Positions 37,320 through 46,814 of a DNA stretch of 64,000 nucleotides are shown here, piece by piece; the stretch's first letter is position 1; every line of letters begins with the position of its first letter. Source of the stretch: Cryptomeria japonica. Taxonomy: Eukaryota; Streptophyta; Pinopsida; Cupressales; Cupressaceae. The position numbers and the translations under genes were made by a program. The notes under the pieces were generated by a model. That model made no database searches. It saw nothing but the letters and a program-made list of their open reading frames with translations, and was not told the DNA's origin. The stretch is from assembly GCF_030272615.1 (NCBI RefSeq), contig NC_081406.1:164779521-164843520 (forward strand), read 5' to 3'.

Positions 37320-37547
37320 AATATTTAATTCTATGTTAGTCTTCTATTTTTAGTTCCTTGGTTAATGGTCATTTACTCTTTTTATGTAATTAGCTTTCAT
37401 GCTTAATTTAGCGTTTAGCTCTTTAGTCTTTTACTTTAACATTATGTTTTAATTATAGAACATCATCTTGTAAACTCTATATATATGTGTGTATATCATT
37501 CAATGTAATTATCAGATTATTGAATCATTCATTCAATTTATTTTTCA
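37314..37547 (+). repeat. 3' LTR of copia element 1
   Basis: Starts TATTAGAATATTT (normal copia start would be TG) after the purine tract ATTAAGGGAGGG and ends CAATTTATTTTTCA. It shares TTTTTAGTTCCTT and TTTACTCTTTTTATGTAATT with the 5' remnant at 32442-32540. Confidence 0.75.
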
Positions 37548-37689
37548 AAAATATGGTGGCAATTTTAGAAATACCCATTTGATGAAGTGTAAACCTAATG
37601 ATGACAAAGTCAAGAAACCAAGTTGATAAAATAAAACATGTCAAAAAGGAGGGAAATAGAGGGAAGTCAAACTTCCAAACCGTAACTTT

Positions 37690-38120
37690 GTCATCTAGGC
37701 CTATTTCCAAGCCTAAATAGTCAAAAGCATGTGCGGGGGTACCTATGGTATAAAAAGCGCATACAAGGTAATTACAATGTAAGAAGCGCGTAGGCTCTAT
37801 CTTAACTATAAACAACACATACACACTATGTTTAATATAAACACCACGTACACACTATGTTTGTTTAAATATTTGGGAGTGTGTATAATATGATATTATA
37901 TATATAATATGTGTATATAAATATAACATATAATTATTATATATAATATATAATATATATATATATGTATGTATGTATATATATATAATATATTAAGTAT
38001 ATATATACACACATGTGTGTGTATGTGTATTGTCTCCCTCTCTCCCCTTCTCCCTTCCTTCATACCCCATCCCTCTCTCTCTTGTTCTCTCCCTCCCTCC
38101 CTCCATACCACACTGCAATT
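37690..38120 (+). repeat. Left subterminal region of the large element: AGCGC motifs, AT microsatellite, CT tract
   Basis: TTTCCAAGCCTAAA (about 37706) occurs inverted near the right end (53539-53552). AGCGCATAC (37756) and AGCGCGTAGG (37785) resemble the right-end palindromes. From 37885 to 38030 there is a (TA)n/(TG)n-rich microsatellite, then a CT-rich tract (38030-38105). The sequence just after (CACTGCAATTGTG... AAGTGAATTT) resembles 41285-41345 upstream of gene A. Confidence 0.55.
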
Positions 38121-38344
38121 GTGTCTACAATTCTATAAAATTAAGTGAATTTAATTTTTGTCTGCAACTTCCTCTTTGATTTTTATCATGTATGCTCTCC
38201 TAAGAACATTGACTAATGGATTTGTGTGTGTATATTGAATAGGAGGAAGAAGGGTTTGAAATTGAACCACGGGTGCATTACCATGTTAAACAAGGAAACT
38301 TGCAATAATATTCTTCTCGAATGTGTTTTTAATGAGCAGAGCAG

Positions 38345-38674
38345 ATGTGGAAAATAGTGTCAACAAAGAAAAATGATGAGTCAGACTACCTGCAATATGT
38401 TTTTCATAAGGAAACAATTGGTAGGAAGAGAAAGAGGGAGAGTAGCACAGATGATGTCATAGAGAATGATAGTGGTGGGTATGCAAGAGTTCCCATGTTG
38501 TTACACAATGCTTGTCATCTAAAGAAATTGAAGTTTGTTGTAAGCATGGCAGTGGTAGTATATGATGATCATCACTTGTCAAAAGGCTTGGAAGGGTACA
38601 TACCCATGAAAGAAATCAAGTGTGTGATTCCTATAGTCACAATCAAGATCAGCCCTACGGCCTTGCAAATTTAA
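38345..38674 (+). CDS. Hypothetical small open frame in the large element
   Basis: A 109-codon open frame starting MWKIVSTKKNDESDYLQYVF, with a basic stretch GRKRKRESS and an acidic DDVIENDSGG, ending TIKISPTALQI. It follows a segment that resembles the 5' region of gene A (38105-38160 against 41285-41345). An AG just before the ATG could be a splice acceptor (GAGCAGAGCAG). It may be an exon of another element gene, or chance. No family was recognised and there is no second copy in the window for comparison. Confidence 0.3.
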   Translation: MWKIVSTKKNDESDYLQYVFHKETIGRKRKRESSTDDVIENDSGGYARVPMLLHNACHLKKLKFVVSMAVVVYDDHHLSKGLEGYIPMKEIKCVIPIVTIKISPTALQI

Positions 38675-39100
38675 GAGCATCATATGTTTTAGAAAGACAA
38701 TACTCTTAGGGTTAGGTCAAGATCTTACACTTGCTTATTAGTGAAGCCTCGTTGTTTGTTCGCCTGGAGTCTCTCTTATGCTAAAAATGGTCTAACTTAG
38801 CTATATCAAAACTCAACTACCGATGTTCTATTGTATGATGTTATATTCATAACTTTAAATAATATATCTTTTTATAGCTATCATTTATTAATCAAGAAAA
38901 TTGTTTGACATAATTTATAAATAGTTATGGGGAGGCTCCTCCAATATATCTTCTTTTTGTTTGCATATAGATGAGGTGATAAGAAGATTGACAAGGTGGT
39001 TGGTTTTTTTTTTTTTTTTAAAGAAGATAGGATATAAAGTAGAACGTTTGAATAAGATGAACATATTGGTTTCTTTGGATCATGTGTATCTATTGGTTGG
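38675..39100. other. Non-coding spacer in the large element
   Basis: AT-rich sequence with a T-run near 39006-39018. No gene or repeat was recognised. Confidence 0.4.
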
Positions 39101-39104
39101 ATGA

Positions 39105-40095
39105 TCTTTATGGGTTGTATGGTGTACTAAGGGGTCATATGGTGTCTTATGACCCCTTAGGTGTTGTTATGGGTCATATGGTGTCCTAAGGGGTCATATG
39201 GTGTTCTATGATCCCTTAGGACACCATATGACCTCTTAGGACTCCATATGGTGTTGTTATGGGTTGTATGGTGTCGTTATGGGTTGTTATGGTGTTCTAT
39301 GACCCCTTAGGACCCCATATGACCCCTTAGGTGTCATTAGAGGTCATATGGTGTCTTATAACCCCTTAGGAACCTATATGACCCCTTAATACACCATATG
39401 ACCCATAACGACACCATATGGTGTCCTAAGGGATCATAGGATGCCATATGACCCCTAAAGACACCATACAACCCATAAAAACAACATATGGTGTCCTAAA
39501 GGGTCATATGGTGTTCTATGACCCCTTAGGACACTATTTGGTGTCGTTATAGGTCCTATGGTGTGCTAAGGGATCATATAGTGTCCTATGACCCCTTAGA
39601 TGTTGTTACGAGTCTTATTGTGTGCTAAGGGTCATATGGTGTCCTATGACCCATTAGGATACAATATGGTGTCATTATGTGTCTTATGGTGTCCTATGAC
39701 CGAGGGCTAGGACACCTTATGACCCCTTAGGACACCATATGGTGTCGTTAGGGGTCATATGGTGTCATAAGGGGTCATATGGTCTCCTACAACCCCTTAG
39801 GACACCATTTGACCCCTTAGGACTCCATATGGTGTCTTTACGGGTTGTATGGTGTTCTAAGAGGTCATATAATGTTCTATGACCCCTTAGGACACCATTT
39901 GGTGTTATTATGGGTCGTATGGTGTGCTAAGGGGTCATATGGTGTCCTATGACCCCTTAGGACTCCATATGACCTCTTATGTGTCATTATGGATCATGTG
40001 GTGTCCTAAGGAGTCATATGGTGTCCTATGACCCCTTAGCACACATGCATGGATCCCTAGGATATCATATGACCCCTAAGAATACCATATGACCT
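39105..40095. repeat. Field of inverted ~20 bp modules (CATATGGTGTCCTAAGGGG and complement)
   Basis: About 1 kb is built from a short module, GGTCATATGGTGTCCTAAGG, and its reverse complement CCTTAGGACACCATATGACC, alternating in both directions with small changes. Many neighbouring pairs are palindromes, centred on CATATG or on the CCTATGACC joint. There is no coding potential. Strong hairpin or cruciform potential on both strands. Confidence 0.85.
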
Positions 40096-40097
40096 TA

Positions 40098-40202
40098 TAG
40101 AGGGAGAGAGGGGGAGGAGATGGAGGGAATAGGAGAGAGATACACCTAAGAGAGGAGGAGACTGAGATAGATAGATAGAGACCAAGAGGGAGAAATAAGA
40201 GA

Positions 40203-40281
<79 letters not shown>

Positions 40282-40690
40282 CCTAAGAGAGGGGGAGAGG
40301 GAGAGATAGAGAGTGGGGGAGATATAGAGAGATCTAAGAGGTGGATAGAGGGATTGGGAGAGAAATAGATACCTAAGAGGTGGAGGGAGCGAAGGTGAGA
40401 GTGAGAGAATGAGAGGGTAAGAGATAGAGAGAGTCTAAGTGAGAGGGAGAAAGGGATGGAAAGAGAGTACAAGAGACTAGAGAGGGAGAGGTGTGAAGAG
40501 AGGGAGAGAGTGAGAAAGAGAGGTAATGAGAAAGGGAGAGAGGGAGGGGGAGGAGAGAGGGAGAGTATGAGAGAGAGATACACTTGAGAGAATGGGAGAG
40601 TGAGATAGAGAGATATAGGATGAGAGGGAGAGACTTCAGAGATAAAGAATGGGGGAGAGAGAGAAAGAGAGACTTAAGTAAAAAATAGAG
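40098..40690 (+). repeat. GA-rich polypurine tract with (GA)n core
   Basis: Nearly all purine on the plus strand for ~590 bases, with a pure (GA)n run from about 40208 to 40279. Long open frames here on the minus strand are Ser/Leu/Pro low-complexity and are not genes. Confidence 0.9.
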
Positions 40691-40691
40691 A

Positions 40692-40925
40692 CTTGATTCT
40701 CTCCCCTTCTCCCTTCCTCTGTACCCCATCTCTCTCTCTCTCTCTCTCTCCCTTCCTCCATACCCCTTCTTCTCTCCCTCCCTCCTCTCTCCCTCCCCCC
40801 TTCTCTCCCCCCTCTCCCTCTCCCTCTCTCTCTCCCTCCATCTCTCTCTCTCTCTCCCTCTGTCTCTCTCCCTCCCTCTGTCTCTCCCTCTGTCTCTCTC
40901 TCCCTCTCTCCCTCCCTCCCTTTTC
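40692..40925 (+). repeat. CT-rich polypyrimidine tract, complementary in composition to the preceding tract
   Basis: The plus strand switches abruptly from purine to pyrimidine at about 40690. The phrase CTCTCCCCTTCTCCCTTCC is shared with 38040-38060. Confidence 0.9.
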
Positions 40926-40959
40926 CTTCGCATTTTATTTACTATAAATAGCGCATATG

Positions 40960-41140
40960 GGGTACTAAGCCTATTAGTTCGCTACCCTGCCATAACATTT
41001 TTAAGGCGTAGGAGCACATACATGCTACTTATTAGTTGTAAGAATGTACAGGGTACTAAGCCTATTAGTTCACTGCCCTACCATAACATTTTCAAGGTGT
41101 AGGTGCGTGTACGTGCTAATTATTAGTATAGGGTGAAAAA
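40960..41140 (+). repeat. Two tandem copies of a 91 bp unit
   Basis: GGGTACTAAGCCTATTAGTT begins at 40960 and again at 41051. Each copy continues with CCATAACATTTT and AAGG(C/T)GTAGG. AGCGC-type motifs flank the pair (40950, 41183, 41200). Confidence 0.75.
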
Positions 41141-41533
41141 AATACCATTGGGCTTGCCAACATTTTAGGGACTAATAGCGCGCGCATGGTTATTAATATA
41201 GCGCATACAAGGTACTTAGACATATTTTTATTTTCCCAAGAGCCTCAACAGCCTCAAAAGAAGTTTTTGAGGTCGTTGAAGGCCCCACTGCAACTGTGTT
41301 TGCACTTCTATCACTATTTTATACATACAAGTAAGTGAATTTTTTGTTTTTGCATGATTTCAAATGATTGAATTGTTGTTCTTATTAGTTTTGTCAATAT
41401 TATTATGATTTTTTCATAGTTTTGGTTCAAAAAAATAATGATAAGATGCATATTTATGGTTATTTCTGTATTTATGAACTTTTATTTACATATATGTGTA
41501 ATATGATTTTATTTAGGACAACTGATATTAACC

Positions 41534-42154
41534 ATGGGAAAGAACAAGTGAGGAACAATGGAACAACAAGAGGCTGGAAAGGAAAGACAAAGGCAGCCTA
41601 TGAAGAAATTATGTGACATAAGAATAATGGGAGAAGAAGGTATGTCATCCTCAACATCTCAATTCGATTTACCAAATGAACATAATGCACCTAATGCAAT
41701 TGAAGAAGAGACATTTGATTTACCATATGAACCTAATGCAATTGAAGAAGATAACACATTGAATAATCAATTAAATGATGAACAAAAACCTTCTCTATTT
41801 GATGAATTGAATGTACACAATGCACCGATGTTAACACCTCCTAGAATCATTCTTAGGAAACCAAAGTATCTAATTGACATTCATGAGAATATATTGAAGT
41901 CAATGCCCGATAAAATGAATGAATGAACTTGTGGGAGAGTAGTTAAAAGAATATGGTAAAACTATTTTGAAAACTTCATTCAAATGGCAAGATGTCAATT
42001 AATTGTTCAAATGATTAAAAATTTAAATTTTAGACAGACAATGAAAATTCTAGGCCTAAGATCATCTGAAAGTAATAGTGAAAGAACTATTGTGAGAAAC
42101 ATATTTGATGCATATCAAGCTATTGGTTCAAAATCACGTACTAAAGATTCTAAT
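41534..42154 (+). pseudogene. Gene A of the large element, 5' part
   Basis: The likely start is ATG at 41534 in a good context (ACCATGG). The same frame runs to 42154 with stops at 41549 (TGA), 41924 (TGA) and 41957 (TAA). The N-terminal part is acidic and Asn/Glu-rich (LPNEHNAPNAIEE, repeated in part as LPYEPNAIEE). From 41965 a basic region follows: QMIKNLNFRQTMKILGLRSS and IVRNIFDAYQAIGSKS. Copia element 2 then interrupts it at a CTAAT target, and the same frame resumes at 46458. I do not recognise the family. Position and composition suggest the element's own DNA-binding or transposition protein, but no catalytic motif is visible. Confidence 0.5.
42150..42154 (+). repeat. Target duplication CTAAT, left copy (copia element 2)
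   Basis: CTAAT directly precedes TGTGAGAATTT and recurs at 46453-46457 after ...ACACTAACA. Gene A keeps its frame when one copy is counted. Confidence 0.9.
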
Positions 42155-42651
42155 TGTGAGAATTTGCCAAGATCTAGAGGCAATGGAAAGCACAAATAAG
42201 AGAGAATAAAATGTGACAAGAATAAACTGTATTCCTATCCATGATGAAAAATGTGATCAACTAGATCATCAAGATTGTTCTTACATACAATGTAGATGAG
42301 CCTACTTATATAGGCAAGGATATATGGATATGTGAGCACACAAACATGACATGTGGCTCAATAAGAAACAAGGATAGGTAGGAAATAGGTGTATTAGGTA
42401 GGAGAAATGATAAAATATTCCACATGAGGTGGATCACACACAGAAGGTGGAATTATCACTCCACAATAAGTGGATATGATAGAGTAGTAACAAGATCACA
42501 CCATAAAAGGTAGAAATTATCCTACACACACTATCCCAATATGGTACAAACACCCAAGTATCTCATACCCAAACTACTATGAAATGCATTTCCTAAGTAA
42601 ACTTAAGTAATGAGTAATAATATCCAACATGAATAATTATTTACACCAACA
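42155..42651 (-). repeat. 3' LTR (in element orientation) of copia element 2
   Basis: On the minus strand starts TGTTGGTGTAAATAATTATT and ends with AAATTCTCACA. Same length as the other LTR. Confidence 0.93.
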
Positions 42652-43140
42652 CCCCCCCTTAAGTGCAACTTAGGGGAATGCACTTGAGTCTACAATGCAA
42701 CTAAGCAATGCAAGATGGGTCCCGACTACATGGCCATGTTAGGTACTCATGTACAAATGCAAATGCATGCAAACCAATGCAATGAAATCTCCCACAAAGT
42801 AGGGAAAGAGAGAAAAACCCAATGGGAGAAAACCCTCCCCTAAAAGAGAGATGAAAGCTATACAATAGAACTCTCATAGAAGTATGTGAGGAACAAAACC
42901 CCATGTGAGGAAAAAGTACCCCCCATATGAGAGAAGAAGAGAAGCTAGGAAGCCCCCCCTTAATATGGAATTTGCATCAATGATAGAAGCTTGATGATGT
43001 ATGAAGAAGTTTCTCCATGAATGTCAAACAACATTCCTCCCCTTAGGAAGAAACAAAACCCAAGATGTATCCATGAAGTCTACCCAATCATGAAGGGAAG
43101 ATGTATGAAAAAAACTCATGATGAATGAAGTCTCTGAAAA

Positions 43141-43995
43141 CTACTCAAGTGTCCCCATGTCGATGTTGAAAGATACCCCCTCCAAAGGTGGGAAACTGCT
43201 CCACACTGTGGAAAAAGGTACTCCAAGATCTAGTGGAGATGGATGTAGAACATGTCCCAAAGACTCACATGTCTCCTCAAAACATAAAGAGACCTCATCC
43301 AATTGTTGTACATAAGTATCCACAATCATGTCAACCTCGAAAGAATGATCATGTAGAGAATGAACAAGAGGGTCAGAGTGTGCCCTCACAACAATCAAAG
43401 AAGGATCATCTTTATCAAAGAGAAGATGAATTTCATCAATGATGTCTCCCAAATATGCAATGTAGGACTCCACAAATAAACCTGAAATGTTTGTCAAGTA
43501 GGCATCCCATGAAACTGAAGCTGGAAGACATGAAATATCCTACTGCACTGAATCACAAGAAGGCAAAATTGTCGCACTAGCCGCACCATCAGGTGCCATA
43601 GGTGATGTGATATCAATAGGAGGAGATGAAACACAAGGCTCAAGAATGGGGTCACATGTGAGAATCCCCAAGTTCAAGTACCCAAAGTTATCCTCAAAAT
43701 CTGAACCATCACAAGAAGTGTGATCATCATGTGTAGAATCATTATATGTGAAATCATCATCATCAACAAAATCTGAAAAGGAGTATAACCAAGATGCATG
43801 ATCAACCACCCCAGTTGTAATGATAGCTCTAGTCTCCAAGTCTCTAATGAAAACTGACTCAGGAGTGAACTCCACAATTCTCTTGGTTGTGCCATGTGTG
43901 ATTTGATAGATGGAAATGAGATTGTTTGTCAAATGGGGTACACACAACACATCATTGAAGGAGTTATCCCTAATGACAATAGATCCTTTCCCAAT
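43141..43995 (-). pseudogene. Copia element 2: post-protease acidic region of unknown role
   Basis: Downstream of the protease the frame stays largely open in the same phase as gag: 43995-43540, one stop, then 43497-43141. The first part starts like a normal protease tail (IVIRDNSFNDVLCVPHLTNN). The expected integrase zinc region is replaced by a strongly acidic segment (FVDDDDFTYNDSTHDDH) and then helical, Asp/Glu/Leu-rich sequence (AYLGDIIDEIHLLFDKDD). No known domain. The retention of frame over ~850 bases suggests this part was under coding constraint in the element's ancestors. Confidence 0.55.
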
Positions 43996-45123
43996 CACAT
44001 CCATGTATGTATGATTGCCCATCAAAATCTATGGCATGGTGCAAGGCTCAAATGTAGAAAACATAGACTGCGAGGATGCCATATGATGTGAAGCCCTTAA
44101 ATCTAGAAGCCATCTCCCTAAATCATGACTTGTAGTAGCACAAAGAGATTTTACTTTTCTTGTCCCAAAAGAGTGAGTCTTCCCACTTGTAGAAGCCATG
44201 AACACTTTCCCTTTTCCTTTTGATTGTGAGGAAGTGGAATTTTATGAATCATCCTTCTTGTAGACATTAGGCAAATCAATGTTATGCTTTTTGAGGACGT
44301 GTGTGAGCTCATAAATCTTCTTAGAATGGAAACGACGCTCCTTGTGACCATAATTTTTACAATAGTCACAAGTAGAACTCTCCCTCTTAGGTGAATTGTC
44401 CCTCTTGGAAAAGGAAAAATCTCCTTGTTGTGGAGAAGGTGATGCTTTGTCCTTAGGCTTTGATTGCCATTTCTTCTTGTTTGAGTTGTCCTTTCCTTGA
44501 TTTCCTTTGTTCCCTTAATTTGCCGCTAATTCTTGAGACTTAGAAGTCTTAAGAATGCCCATGATTATCAACTTAGTTTGTTCCATCATCAATATTTAAG
44601 CAAAAGCATCAAATGTAGGCATTGTGTAGCTTGAAACCATTGTCATCCTATGGGTTTGGAAACTAGAAACAAATGTTGCATATTCTTGTGTAAGCTTGCC
44701 CATCAAATTAAAGATCAATTGAGTATCCTTCTTATCAATGCCACAATCATTGAGTTGTGCCCTCAACTCTTTTGCCTTAGTGACATAATATTGTATATTA
44801 TCAAAGTTCTTGGGATCCAACATGGTGATATCACTATTAATCTGATATATGCTAATCTCATCAACTTGACCATACAAGGCTTGAAACTTTTGCCAAGCAT
44901 CCTTGATTAAAGTACATTTCTCAATATGAAAAATGAGATCCTTTGATACATACTTTCTTAAGGTACTAATTGCCATGATATTTTTAGTGAGACAATCCAA
45001 CTGAGCAACAATAGTTCCATCAATATAATGAGTTAGTCTTTTTTCCATAAGTTTATTCCATGCATAAATTTTCCAAGTAGCATAATTATGAGGAGTTAAG
45101 AGAGGAAGCTTAGAAGAGCCCAT
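43996..45123 (-). pseudogene. gag: Copia element 2 gag, zinc knuckle and protease
   Basis: The likely start is MGSSKLPLLTPHNYATWKIY at 45123 (minus). Capsid (UBN2-type) motifs follow: IMAISTLRKYVSKDLIFHIE, KDAWQKFQALYGQ, then ELRAQLNDCGIDKKD and LTQEYATFVSSFQ, ending in a stop at 44596. The same frame continues with a Lys-rich linker and a zinc knuckle CDYCKNYGHKERRF, whose last Cys is replaced by Phe. The protease motif normally DSGAS reads DLRAS, so its catalytic loop is lost. All parts share one frame, with stops only. Confidence 0.85.
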
Positions 45124-45941
45124 AGCAGCAAAAAGGAAGGAACATAAGAGCACAAAAGCACAATAGAGAACCCCACAAATTCAATCAATTAAAGTACTCC
45201 CCCAAAAATGATGATTTTGGCAATTTATATGTAGTGCATGTACAATAGGCCACTTGAAAAACAAAGCAAGGTGGACTTTTGATTTCAATTTTACAACTGC
45301 CTCAAATAGGCTATAAGAGACTCCATCAAATACTGCAAGTGATCTAAACTAAGATCCAAGCAAAATACAAGAACCAAATAGGCCAAAAATGACCAAATAC
45401 TGAAAGTACAATTTCTACTCAAAATCACTGCAAACTAATGGCAAATTATGAAAGTAGATGAAAAAATTATGCACTTACAAAAAAATGGCATGTGAAAAGG
45501 AGTCCATATGAGCCTGAACGAAGCTGCCAAATTTGTAAAAATCGGGATTTCATGATTTCAGAAAAATTTGTATTCGAAAATCAGAAAACTCCTACACTGC
45601 TATACATATCACAAAATTCTACCCCAAAACAAAAAAAAATTGCTCAAAAAAAGGAGTTTCCGGAGGAGTAAGATATCACTATTTGAAAATTGTCTGCAAA
45701 ATTATAATTTCTGGAAAAATTTGGTACAGCTTCAAACTTCAAATGCCTCTAGATTTGGCCTCTGAAGTCCAATTTGGATGAAACAAAAGGCAAAACTGAC
45801 TCTCTTGGACCTCCTTAATCCAATGGTGATCTCAAATTTGACCCATCAAGCTTTAATAATAACCTGCAATAGAAAGCTCCAAAATAAACAACCCCAAATA
45901 ACATCAAATTTCTCTCAATTGGCAAACCAATGACACTCTAA

Positions 45942-45955
45942 TGGCTCTAATACCA
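45942..45955 (-). other. Primer binding site of copia element 2
   Basis: The minus strand reads TGGTATTAGAGCCA, one change from the TGGTATCAGAGC expected for initiator tRNA-Met. It directly abuts the LTR at 45956. Confidence 0.88.
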
Positions 45956-46452
45956 TGTGAGAATTTTCCAATATCTAGAGGCAATGGAAAGCACAAATAA
46001 GAGAGAACAAAATCTGATAAGAATAAAATGTATTCCTATGAATGATGAAAAATGTGATCAACTGGATCATCAAGATTGTTCTTACATACAATGTAGATGA
46101 GCTTGCTTATATAGGAAAGGCTATATGGATATGTGAGCACACAAACATGACATGTGGATCAATAATAAATAAGGGTAGGTAGGAAATAGGTGTGGTAGGT
46201 AGGAGAAACAATAAAATATTTCACATGAGGTGGATCACCCACGGAAGGTGGAATTATCACTCCACAATAAGTGGATATGATAGACTAGTAACAAGATCAC
46301 ACCATAAAAGGTGGAAATTCTCCTGCACATACGATCCCAATGTGGCACAAACACCCAAGTGTCTCATACCCAAACTACTATGAAATGCATTTCCTAAGTA
46401 AGCTTAAGTAAGGTGTAATAATATCCAACATGAATAATTATTTACACTAACA
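45956..46452 (-). repeat. 5' LTR (in element orientation) of copia element 2
   Basis: On the minus strand starts TGTTAGTGTAAATAATTATT and ends GAAAATTCTCACA. It abuts the primer site. Confidence 0.93.
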
Positions 46453-46457
46453 CTAAT

Positions 46458-46692
46458 GCTACTCGACGTGTCATTAGATCAACTATAATGAGCAAGAAAA
46501 TAAAAAAAGATTGTTTGATAAGAAAAACAAGTAAGTCATTAGATGTTAGTAGAACAACATTAAGTAAAGCATTACAAAGGCGATAAAAAATAGAGGAACC
46601 TAACAATAATTCTCTTTGGGCATTCTCGGGTAGACTACCACGCAAAGATAAGGTTGTTGTTGATGCACTAAGACTATGTTTTGAGTTTATGT
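46458..46692 (+). pseudogene. Gene A of the large element, part after the copia insertion
   Basis: In the same frame as 41534-42154 once the copia element and one CTAAT are removed. The sequence is very basic (RRVIRSTIMSKKIKKDC), then SKSLDVSRTTLSKALQ, which looks like a helix-turn-helix segment, a stop at 46584 (TAA), then NNNSLWAFSGRLPRKDKVVV. It ends in stops near 46690, shortly before the 358 bp array, so any catalytic part is missing here. The motif order (DNA-binding helix then a basic LPRKDK segment) would suit a transposase N-terminus. This is inference. Confidence 0.5.
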
Positions 46693-46814
46693 GATGTGAT
46701 AAGGTCGATCATTAGCATTATTGATTCTTGTATAATCATGGATAATTATTTGAGTCATTATCGGGTCATAGGAGTCATAGATTGAGTCTAGATACAATTT
46801 GAGCAAAAAATATC

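Larger units (their letters stand above)
32442..37547 (+). mobile_element. Ty1/copia element 1 (plus strand), decayed
   Basis: A ~5.1 kb element inside the large inverted-repeat element, with gag-protease-integrase-RT-RNase H in copia order. The 3' LTR is about 234 bp. The 5' LTR is recognisable for only ~100 bases (32442-32540), then replaced by AT-rich sequence up to a leader containing AGAGCAAATTC (about 32612), a probable remainder of the tRNA-Met primer site region. The flanks carry AAAAT. Its G/C-poor leader and many stops show long decay. Confidence 0.8.
42155..46452 (-). mobile_element. Ty1/copia element 2 (minus strand), gag-protease only
   Basis: 4298 bp with two 497 bp LTRs (42155-42651 and 45956-46452) that differ at about 37 positions by eye (about 7%), without length change. 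The minus-strand primer site TGGTATTAGAGCCA (45942-45955) touches the LTR, and the purine tract TTAAGGGGGGG (42652-42662) touches the other LTR. The interior encodes gag and protease and then about 1 kb of unfamiliar acidic coding sequence. Integrase, RT and RNase H are absent, so it must have used enzymes from another copia element. Confidence 0.93.

Noticed and set aside
39105-40095. Intrinsic bacterial-type terminators or riboswitches from the many hairpins
   Set aside because: The sequence is eukaryotic transposon DNA and the hairpins form a continuous low-complexity field.
40146-40947. Long open frames rich in Ser/Leu or Arg/Glu/Gly on both strands
   Set aside because: They are translations of GA/CT simple repeats, open in all frames, with no start context or domain.
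43118-43442. Plus-strand open frames inside copia element 2
   Set aside because: They are antisense to the frame-conserved minus-strand coding region.
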